From contig LJUA01000094.1 in assembly GCA_001303545.1 (NCBI GenBank), positions 1 to 8,627 on the forward strand: a DNA stretch of 8,627 nucleotides, given 5' to 3'. Origin of the DNA: Dehalococcoidia bacterium SM23_28_2 (lineage in GTDB: Bacteria > Chloroflexota > Dehalococcoidia > SM23-28-2). Positions 1-5,596 of the stretch are shown here, in pieces; the stretch's first letter is position 1, and the number at the start of each line of letters is the position of its first letter. Both the position numbers and the translations under genes were made by a program. Below the pieces are notes generated by a model, which worked only from the letters and a program-made list of their open reading frames with translations, was not told the origin of the DNA and did not search any database.

Positions 1-2
1 CG

Positions 3-938
3 CCGAGCGGGGTCACGCCTCAGACGGGCGCGGTGGAGAAGCACGTCGTCTGCGTGCGCATCGGTCACCTCGAGTCGGCGGACGGCTCCGACCACAACGG
101 CTGGTTCCAGACAAACACCCCGCCGGATCCCATACCCGGCCAGATCGGGTCGCCCTACAACCCCGGCTCCTGCGACACCAGCGGCCCGGCGCCCATGCCT
201 GCGCCGCTCAACCCCGGCTACATCGCCGACCTGCCCATCGACGACCTGGACTGGAGCGAGTTCGATACGCAGGCGTATATAATATTTTTCAAGTTGGGGG
301 GCATTGCGACGGGCCCGTCCGGCACGGCCTGCTTGGTTGGCCTTCCGCCCGGCGCTCCTCCTGACGCCTCCTTCAAACAGTTGGGTACTGCCCTTCAAGA
401 CGAGGCCGAAGGCTGGAGCACGCAGCCGCAGTCCGTCCTGGATGCCCTGAAGTACAACATCGGCCTGCCGCCGAACGAGGATGCCTGCGACTATGAGTTG
501 GACGTTGAAAAGTACAGCAACACCCCCTACGGGCCGTTTCTGCCAGACGACCCGGCCACCGCCACCATCCAGGGCATGGTCTGCGCCGACCCCGACGAGG
601 ACGGCGTGTTCACCTACTGCCCGGGGGAGAGCAACCCCGCCAAGAACAACGACAACTGCCCCAACGACGCTAACCCCGAGCAGAAGGACCTTGACGGCGA
701 CGGCCAGGGCGACGCCTGCGACAACGACGACGACCAGGACAAGACGGTGGACACCGTCGAGTGGGCCCGGGGCAGCGACCCCAAGAACGTCTGCAACCCG
801 GTGAGCTTCGACCTGAACCAGACGCCCGCCTCCGTCGGCGTGATCAACATCCTGGACGTCCTGATGTTCTCCAACACCATCCTGGGCAAGGCCTGTGACC
901 CGGGGGACAACTACGAGGTATGTGAGACGATGCGATAG
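3..938 (+). CDS. Secreted Asp/Cys-rich protein with thrombospondin type 3-like repeat and C-terminal dockerin-like module (5' partial)
   Basis: The frame is open to the left edge, so the gene begins outside the window. The GTG at 33 is only an internal valine with no Shine-Dalgarno sequence. The visible ~311 residues are rich in Pro, Asp, Asn and Cys. The first two thirds match no family I recognise. From about 651 there is a thrombospondin type 3-like calcium-binding stretch (DNCPNDANP, then DLDGDGQGDACD). A spacer containing SDPKNVC follows, then a single dockerin-like segment at 807-887 (FDLN ... GVINILDVLMFSNTILG), then a short Cys-containing tail. Family knowledge: such repeats bind Ca2+ in extracellular proteins, and dockerin-like segments mediate protein-protein contact. 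The last 95 codons closely match the end of the next gene (about two thirds identical by eye), so the two are tandem paralogs at least in this module. An extracellular location is inferred. Ends in TAG. Confidence 0.8.
   Translation, partial: PSGVTPQTGAVEKHVVCVRIGHLESADGSDHNGWFQTNTPPDPIPGQIGSPYNPGSCDTSGPAPMPAPLNPGYIADLPIDDLDWSEFDTQAYIIFFKLGGIATGPSGTACLVGLPPGAPPDASFKQLGTALQDEAEGWSTQPQSVLDALKYNIGLPPNEDACDYELDVEKYSNTPYGPFLPDDPATATIQGMVCADPDEDGVFTYCPGESNPAKNNDNCPNDANPEQKDLDGDGQGDACDNDDDQDKTVDTVEWARGSDPKNVCNPVSFDLNQTPASVGVINILDVLMFSNTILGKACDPGDNYEVCETMR
651..935 (+). repeat. Shared C-terminal module, copy 1 (paired with 3314-3601)
   Basis: 95 codons running from DNC through the thrombospondin type 3-like stretch, SDPKNVC, the dockerin-like segment and the final VCE tail. 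It aligns with 3314-3601 without internal gaps apart from one residue near the end. The nucleotide match is strongest around 838-875. Confidence 0.8.
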
Positions 939-955
939 CAGCGGCCCGGCTATCG
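933..955 (+). terminator. Hairpin over the stop codon of the first gene, possible weak terminator
   Basis: CGATAGC (933-939) and GCTATCG (949-955) form a perfect 7-bp stem with a 9-nt GC-rich loop, and the stem includes the TAG stop. No U-tract follows, so this is not a classical intrinsic terminator. It could be a 3'-end stabilising hairpin. Confidence 0.3.
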
Positions 956-1158
956 ACTGAGAAAGGGGACCTATGGGGGCCAGGCAGAGCCCTGCCGGCG
1001 CTGGGCAGCGCAAGGGGTGGTAGAAGGGCAGAGCAACGCGATGCTTGGGTAGCATCGGCGGTCGCCGGAGAACGGCCGATCGACCGGCGAGGGGTGCTGG
1101 GCGCCGCTCGCAGGGGCGGCATCGCGGGGCCAGGTAGCGCTTCGCTGTCCTGGGATCC
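939..1158. other. Gene-free intergenic stretch dense in inverted repeats
   Basis: No convincing coding region is seen. Several inverted repeats stand in a row: 998-1011 (GCGCTG/CAGCGC), 1039-1057 (CGATGCT, 5-nt loop, AGCATCG), 1062-1090 (TCGCCGG/CCGGCGA), 1103-1120 (GCCGC/GCGGC), and a compound hairpin at 1130-1153 (CCAGG + AGCG, CTT loop, CGCT + CCTGG). None has a U-tract. They could belong to a structured RNA or a 3' region, but short stems are also common by chance in GC-rich DNA. Confidence 0.35.
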
Positions 1159-1187
1159 TTGAGATTTCTCTCCATTTGGTGTATAAA
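1159..1187 (+). promoter_or_regulatory. Sigma70-type promoter for the 767-aa secreted protein gene
   Basis: A -35-like TTGAGA (1159-1164) and a -10-like TATAAA (1182-1187) are separated by 17 bp, in a locally AT-rich patch within GC-rich DNA. The predicted start near 1194 gives a leader of about 105 nt. This suggests the second paralog is transcribed separately from the first. Confidence 0.6.
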
Positions 1188-1193
1188 ATCCTT

Positions 1194-1300
1194 ACAGGGT
1201 TTCACATAAGATGAGGCGAGCGCTCCCTGCCGGCCGGGAGCCAGCTAGTTGCGGGGGATGGGAAGCAGGGCTGCTTTAGGATTCCCCGAGGAGGTGCTCT
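1194..1300 (+). promoter_or_regulatory. Structured 5' leader with strong ribosome binding site
   Basis: The predicted leader contains a hairpin GCTCCC (1222-1227), 8-nt loop, GGGAGC (1236-1241). A second element has AAGCA (1263-1267) and TGCTT (1272-1276) around GGGC, with flanking GGGAA (1260-1264) able to pair with TTCCC (1282-1286). That stem ends just before the Shine-Dalgarno GAGGAGG (1288-1294), which sits 6 nt from the ATG. I do not recognise a known riboswitch. Confidence 0.35.
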
Positions 1301-3604
1301 ATGGCCGGCAGATTCTTAGCGGTCGGAATACTTTTTTCCGTCGCATTAGGCTTACTCCTCTTGCTAGGCTCCGGTAGCTCCGAGGCTACCACCTTCAAGG
1401 TAGTGTACAGCGGCAGCCTCAGTTGTGCTGGCGCCGACGGCATCGATAGCACGGCAGACGACTCGTGCGTGCCGGACCCCACGTACGGAGCGCGAGCCGC
1501 TGGCCTCACCGCCGATAACCTCAGCATCTTTGACATACCGGTGGCGGCGCCCAAGTACGACAACTTCTACCAGCTGGCCACGATGGGCCAGCCCGTGAAC
1601 TGGCCGGTAGTCACAGACAAGGAGATACCCAACGGCGCTCTCATGGGTTACCTGACCGCTCAGGTCACACTCGCGCTGATGGGCGGCCCGTGCACCACCA
1701 ACCTCCCCTTGTCCTTCCCCATGTACGACTGCACGACCGAGAACTTCGAGGGTGTGAACGACGGCTGTCCGGCGAGTGCGCCTGCTGAGAGCGGCTTCCA
1801 GTGCAACGACAGCGTTGACAACGACGGCGACACCCTGGTCAACGACGGCTGTCCGGCGGTGGGCGCTGCCGAGAGCGGGGCAGACTGCGCCAACGACACA
1901 GACGACGACGGCGACGGCGACCCGATCGTCGCCTGGGACGCGCCGTCCAACGGCGCCAACCTCACCTACGGCAAGCAGGGTGGCCTGCCCGACGGCTGCA
2001 CCAAGTACCCCAAGTTCCTCAACACCTATCTGGAAGGGCTAAAGCCGCGCGCCCGCTACTACGGATTTACCATTGTGATGGATGGCATGGACCCCAACCA
2101 CGTCAACTTCGTCTTCTTCAGCCCGGAGGAGCTGACCGCCATTGGCTCCCTGCCCTACACTGACATGGGCGATGCCACCGGCTACATCAACTTCGCCATG
2201 GTGGACAACGCCACTATCGGCGTGGCTCCCGGCAGCGACCTGGAGGAGTTCTGCACTCCGGTGAGTACCGTCACCGACATGCTTGGCCGAACCGCCGGTG
2301 AGGGCGAGCTGACCCAGCAAGTGCCGCCCGTTCCTGTCGTGCCAGGCGGGTTCTGGGATGTCCCGGACGACTGCGGTGACGGCGTGGACGACGACGGCGA
2401 CACCAGGACCGACGAGATGTGCGGCATCGTCCGGATCACCAACCCGGCGGCCAGCACCGGCATTGGCGGCACCGGCAGCCACCTGATCAAGGCCTATGCC
2501 GAGAGCTATCGCGACGCCGACGGCGATACCATCTCCAACGAGGAGGACGAGTGTCCCCTCCAGGCGGACAACGGGGTAGACGCTGACGGCGACTTCGTGG
2601 ACTCCGTCTGCGACGACGACGACGACACGAAGAACACGGATATCGACGGGGACACCTATCTGAACCGGCAGGACAAGTGCCCGACGGTCGCCGACCCCGC
2701 CCAGACGGACGCTGACGACGACCGCATCAGCACCGGCTGCGACCCGGACGACAACACGCCGACGGGCGACTTTGTCAACGACTACACCGTGGGCTCAGTC
2801 TGTATCGGCGAGGCGGACACCGACGGCGACGGCTGGTGCGACTCGACGGAGACCAACCTGGGCTCCGATACGAACGACCCGAACGAGACGCCGGAGTCCT
2901 ACGTGGTCGACCACACGGTGAGGGGCATCAACGACCCGCCGGGGGTGGGGCCCCAGACGTGCACCAACTACGACTACTACGACGTCACCGAGGCCCACCC
3001 TGGCACTCCTCACCAGAACGGCGCCGGCAGCCCGATCGATGACGACGGCGATACCCAGGCTAACTCCAACGACGCCGGCTGCACTACTTGCGAAGAGCTG
3101 GACAAGGTGAACGACGGCTGTCCTGCGGTGGACATCGCCGAGTCCGGCGCGGAGTGCGACAATGCCATCGACGATGGAGAGGACGATCCGGCCGATGGCG
3201 TGGTCAACGACGGCTGTCCGCAGGTGAACTACGTCTCCGAGTCAGGTGCTCAGTGCGCTAACAACCTTGACGACGATGGCGATCCCGACTGCGACGGCGA
3301 GCCCAACGAGGACGACAACTGCGACAACGACTACAACCCGACGCAGCTGGACACCGACGGCATCGGCGGCGGCGACGCCTGCGACATCGACGACGACCAG
3401 GACAAGACCAACGACATCGACGAGTGGAAGATCAGCAGCGACCCCAAGAACGTCTGCGACCCGGCCAGCTTCGACCTGAACACCACGGCCGCCTCCGCTG
3501 GCGTGATCAACATCCTGGACGTTCTGATGTTCTCCAACGCCATCATGGGGCAGCCCTGCAACCCGCCGGTCAACTACCAGGTGTGTGAGCCAATCTATCG
3601 GTAA
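1301..3604 (+). CDS. Secreted multi-repeat calcium-binding-type protein with C-terminal dockerin-like module
   Basis: A 767-aa exported protein. The start is fixed by GAGGAGG six bases upstream and by a clear signal peptide: MAGR, a hydrophobic core over residues ~5-22, and likely cleavage after SSEA (~29). Residues ~30-150 and 210-350 match no family I know. Two VNDGCP repeat units lie at 152-206 and two more at 603-668, each with ESG, Cys and a DDDGD-like acidic cluster. MopE-like 'CGDGVDDDGD' occurs at 358-367. Thrombospondin type 3-like Asp-rich repeats occupy ~404-490 and ~660-702. The C-terminus (from ~672) carries the module shared with the upstream gene, with a dockerin-like segment at 724-750. 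Family knowledge points to Ca2+-stabilised extracellular structure. There is no transmembrane anchor or sorting motif at the C-terminus, so it is either released or held by the dockerin-like module. Substrate and partner are unknown. Ends in TAA. Confidence 0.85.
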   Translation: MAGRFLAVGILFSVALGLLLLLGSGSSEATTFKVVYSGSLSCAGADGIDSTADDSCVPDPTYGARAAGLTADNLSIFDIPVAAPKYDNFYQLATMGQPVNWPVVTDKEIPNGALMGYLTAQVTLALMGGPCTTNLPLSFPMYDCTTENFEGVNDGCPASAPAESGFQCNDSVDNDGDTLVNDGCPAVGAAESGADCANDTDDDGDGDPIVAWDAPSNGANLTYGKQGGLPDGCTKYPKFLNTYLEGLKPRARYYGFTIVMDGMDPNHVNFVFFSPEELTAIGSLPYTDMGDATGYINFAMVDNATIGVAPGSDLEEFCTPVSTVTDMLGRTAGEGELTQQVPPVPVVPGGFWDVPDDCGDGVDDDGDTRTDEMCGIVRITNPAASTGIGGTGSHLIKAYAESYRDADGDTISNEEDECPLQADNGVDADGDFVDSVCDDDDDTKNTDIDGDTYLNRQDKCPTVADPAQTDADDDRISTGCDPDDNTPTGDFVNDYTVGSVCIGEADTDGDGWCDSTETNLGSDTNDPNETPESYVVDHTVRGINDPPGVGPQTCTNYDYYDVTEAHPGTPHQNGAGSPIDDDGDTQANSNDAGCTTCEELDKVNDGCPAVDIAESGAECDNAIDDGEDDPADGVVNDGCPQVNYVSESGAQCANNLDDDGDPDCDGEPNEDDNCDNDYNPTQLDTDGIGGGDACDIDDDQDKTNDIDEWKISSDPKNVCDPASFDLNTTAASAGVINILDVLMFSNAIMGQPCNPPVNYQVCEPIYR
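1754..1918 (+). repeat. VNDGCP repeat pair, first copy (coding)
   Basis: Two tandem coding units of 28 and ~27 codons, residues 152-179 and 180-206. Each begins VNDGCP, continues with ESG and a spaced Cys, and ends in an acidic D-N/D-D-G-D cluster. The DNA 'gtgaacgacggctgtcc' type start recurs with little change. The pattern resembles the Cys/Asp 'C-x-DG-x-DNDGDG' metal-binding motifs of extracellular proteins. Confidence 0.75.
3107..3304 (+). repeat. VNDGCP repeat pair, second copy (coding)
   Basis: Two further units, residues 603-634 and 635-668, carry the same order of VNDGCP, ESG, Cys and acidic cluster as 1754-1918, about 400 residues away. The second runs straight into the C-terminal thrombospondin type 3-like stretch. 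The wide separation suggests internal duplication or domain shuffling. Confidence 0.75.
3314..3601 (+). repeat. Shared C-terminal module, copy 2 (paired with 651-935)
   Basis: 96 codons homologous to the end of the upstream gene. Counting by eye gives about 66 identical residues of 95. The parts N-terminal to this module do not visibly align, so this is either a shared targeting or docking tail or the most constrained part of an older duplication. Confidence 0.8.
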
Positions 3605-3617
3605 CAGTAAATCGTAG

Positions 3618-4211
3618 CTACAGACGCTCCAACCGGTAGGCGAGGAGCGGCCCAAGGTCGCGCAAAACCAGCTCGTCGGCCACTTCTTTCATCGCCTCGA
3701 TGACGAAGGCGATGTGCTCGTCGAGGTCCATGCCCAGGATTTCCGCCCCTTTGACGATATCGTCGCGGTTCACCGAGCGGGCGAAGGCCTTGTCCTTCAT
3801 CTTCTTGCGCACGGAGCGGGCGTCCACTTCGCCCAGGCTCTTGCTCGGCTTGACGAGGGCGACGGCGGTAATCAGGCCGGTGAGCTCGTCTACGGCGTAG
3901 ACGGCCTTGTCCATTAGCGTCTTGCGCTCCAGGCCCAGGTGCTCGGCATGGGAGAGGACGGCGTAGACGATGTCCTCTGAGTAGCCTCGCTCCCGCAGGA
4001 TCTTGGCCCCTTCCTGTGGATGTTTGTCCAGGGTAGGGTGGATCTCGTAGTCGAAATCGTGGAGGAGGCCCACTGTAGCCCACTTCTCCTCGTCCTCGCC
4101 GAAGCGGCGGGCGTAGGCCCGCATCGCTGCCTCCACCGCCAGGGCGTGCTTACGCAGGCCCGGGTTCTGGGTATACTCGCAGAGCAGGGCCCAAGCATCT
4201 TCTCTGTTCAT
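3618..4211 (-). CDS. Predicted HD-superfamily hydrolase (COG2316-like)
   Basis: A 197-aa soluble protein, probably cytoplasmic, with an HD metal-dependent phosphohydrolase fold. The metal-ligand pattern is visible: H22, then H51-D52 in GLLHDFDYE, then H64 and H87 (LSHAEH). The D of AVDELTG is a likely later ligand. The C-terminal half carries VRKKMKDKAFARSVNRDD and DLDEHIAFVIEAM, typical of the COG2316 family as I remember it. The substrate is unknown, and nucleotides or phosphoesters are only inferred from the superfamily. The start at 4211 is chosen because AGGAG lies about five bases upstream. The longer reading from a TTG at 4268 would begin inside the -35 box. It converges on the secreted-protein gene with a 13-bp gap and diverges from the radical SAM gene. 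Ends in TAG. Confidence 0.85.
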   Translation of the reverse strand: MNREDAWALLCEYTQNPGLRKHALAVEAAMRAYARRFGEDEEKWATVGLLHDFDYEIHPTLDKHPQEGAKILRERGYSEDIVYAVLSHAEHLGLERKTLMDKAVYAVDELTGLITAVALVKPSKSLGEVDARSVRKKMKDKAFARSVNRDDIVKGAEILGMDLDEHIAFVIEAMKEVADELVLRDLGPLLAYRLERL

Positions 4212-4239
4212 GGTGCTCCTTTCGGCTGCGACTGTCTCC

Positions 4240-4268
4240 ATGATAGGGGGGCGCGAATCGAGGGGCAA
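4240..4268 (-). promoter_or_regulatory. Sigma70-type promoter for the HD hydrolase gene
   Basis: On the minus strand, TTGCCC (4268-4263) and TATCAT (4245-4240) are separated by exactly 17 bp. The predicted transcript start near 4233 gives a leader of about 22 nt that contains the AGGAG ribosome binding site (4216-4220). Confidence 0.6.
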
Positions 4269-4305
4269 TGGCCCTGCCTGTCGTAGAGAGACTGCCGATA
4301 GGGGC

Positions 4306-4334
4306 TTGAAACGTTTGTTCTCGTGCCCTATGAT
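4306..4334 (+). promoter_or_regulatory. Sigma70-type promoter for the radical SAM gene, predicted leaderless transcript
   Basis: TTGAAA (4306-4311) and TATGAT (4329-4334) are separated by 17 bp, a near-consensus pair. The expected start point (about 7 nt after the -10) falls at 4341-4342, on the ATG itself. No Shine-Dalgarno sequence precedes that ATG. Confidence 0.65.
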
Positions 4335-4341
4335 AAGACGT

Positions 4342-5553
4342 ATGGACAGCGAAGGGAAGCTGGAGATCCTGGGCGGCTACGATGCCCTGTACGATGCCGA
4401 TGGCTCCTCCAGGGCGGCTCGCTTGCCTCAAAGGCTCGAGGCGCCGGGCGGTGCGGGCATCTTCTACGCGGCGGCTGGTGGCGGCCGCTGCGTCCCCTTG
4501 CTGCGCGTGCTGATGACCAATGTCTGCGAGAATGACTGCCGTTACTGCTCCATCAATTGTCACCGGCAGGTGCGCCGCACTTCGTTCGGGCCCGAGGAGC
4601 TGGCGAAGACGTTCAGGCAGATGTGGGAGCGTCGGCTGGTGCGCGGCCTCTTCCTCAGCTCGGGCGTCGCCGGCGGCGCTGCCAAGACCGCCGAGCGCAT
4701 GCTGACCACGGTGGAGATCCTGCGCCTGCGGCAGCGGTTCTCCGGCTACATCCATCTGAAGATCATGCCCGGCCAGCCAGCCGACTACGTTGAGCGGGCG
4801 GTAGCCCTGGCCGATCGCGTCTCGGTGAACATCGAAGCGGCCACGCCCGACTATCTCGGCCGCATAGCGCCCAGCAAGACATACGAGGCGATCATCCCTG
4901 CCATGGAGGAGGTGCGCCGTCTGCAGCAGCGCCATCCTCGCCTGCTACGGGCCGGTCAGATCACCCAGATGGTGGTGGGCGCCGCCGGCGAGAGCGATCA
5001 GGAGGTCCTGGAGACCTCGCAACGGCTCTACGACCGGCTGGCGATGCGCCGCGTCTACTACAGCGGCTACCAGCCGGTGTTCGAGGAGGAATTGGCGCCG
5101 CCGGCCTCTGCCCTGCGCCAGCACCGTCTCTATCAGGCCGATTGGCTGCTGCGGTTCTACGGCTTTCGCGCCTCGGAGGTGCCCTTCGATGACAAGGGTG
5201 CGCTGCCCACGGAGCTGGATCCCAAGGCGGCCTGGGCCTTGGTCCATCCGGAGCGCTTCCCGCTGGAGGTGAATCAGGCCAGCCACGAAGAGCTGCTGCG
5301 AGTGCCGGGCATCGGGCCGGTGAGCGCTCGCCGCATCCTGGCTCTGCGTGCCGCGTGCACCTTTCGCGACCTGAAGGAGCTGTCTCGCCTCGGTGTGGCA
5401 GTCAGGCGTGCCCGTCAGTTCCTGCTTCTGGATGGGCGCTATTTGGGCGATCGTGCTCTGGCGGATCGTCCGACGGCGGTTCGCGAGCTGGATCCCGTGC
5501 AGCTTTCTCTGTGGGACCAGCAGAAGGCGAGCGCGACAGCAGTGGCGGTCTAG
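4342..5553 (+). CDS. Putative DNA modification/repair radical SAM protein (TIGR03916/COG4277-like)
   Basis: A 403-aa protein. The radical SAM [4Fe-4S] motif is C62-x3-C66-x2-C69 (CENDCRYC), preceded by LLRVLMTN. RGLFLSSGV (~101-109), GYIHLKIMPG (~135-144) and DRVSVNIEA (~158-166) are strands typical of this family's barrel. A helix-hairpin-helix DNA-binding element follows at ~309-337 (VNQASHEELLRVPGIGPVSA). Near the C-terminus is QLSLW (387-391), resembling a beta-clamp-binding pentapeptide. The family is predicted to act on DNA, but its reaction is not established as far as I know. The start at 4342 (MDSEGKLEIL) matches the usual N-terminus of the family. The ATG at 4330 lies inside the -10 box, and the one at 4210 lies far upstream of the promoter. 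The usual DUF4130/TIGR03915 partner is not visible here. Ends in TAG. Confidence 0.88.
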   Translation: MDSEGKLEILGGYDALYDADGSSRAARLPQRLEAPGGAGIFYAAAGGGRCVPLLRVLMTNVCENDCRYCSINCHRQVRRTSFGPEELAKTFRQMWERRLVRGLFLSSGVAGGAAKTAERMLTTVEILRLRQRFSGYIHLKIMPGQPADYVERAVALADRVSVNIEAATPDYLGRIAPSKTYEAIIPAMEEVRRLQQRHPRLLRAGQITQMVVGAAGESDQEVLETSQRLYDRLAMRRVYYSGYQPVFEEELAPPASALRQHRLYQADWLLRFYGFRASEVPFDDKGALPTELDPKAAWALVHPERFPLEVNQASHEELLRVPGIGPVSARRILALRAACTFRDLKELSRLGVAVRRARQFLLLDGRYLGDRALADRPTAVRELDPVQLSLWDQQKASATAVAV

Positions 5554-5583
5554 CGTGTACTGCCTTCAGCAGACGGCGATGCG

Positions 5584-5596
5584 AGGGCCTAGCCCT
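5584..5596. other. Small hairpin in the convergent gap
   Basis: AGGGC (5584-5588), loop CTA, GCCCT (5592-5596) forms a 5-bp stem over the stop codon of the minus-strand reductase gene, inside the 35-bp gap between convergent genes. No U-tract is present in either direction, so terminator function is uncertain. Confidence 0.2.

Noticed and set aside
33..35. GTG as the true start of the first gene
   Set aside because: The frame is open upstream to the window edge, there is no Shine-Dalgarno sequence, and there is no signal peptide, although the protein looks secreted.
2039..2482. Val/Gly/Ala-rich antisense frame over the secreted-protein gene (also 3242-3655)
   Set aside because: The composition simply mirrors the Asp-codon (GAC) repeats on the other strand. 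There is no gene-like start or motif.
3605..3621. Palindrome GTAGCTAC between convergent genes as a terminator
   Set aside because: Only 8 bp, with no loop and no U-tract. Too weak to call.
4212..4268. 19-residue extension of the HD hydrolase from a TTG at 4268
   Set aside because: The TTG is part of the predicted -35 box. The ATG at 4211 has a good AGGAG.
4210..4341. Upstream starts (ATG 4210 or 4330) for the radical SAM protein
   Set aside because: 4210 would extend across both divergent promoters, and 4330 lies within the -10 box. The family-like N-terminus begins at 4342.
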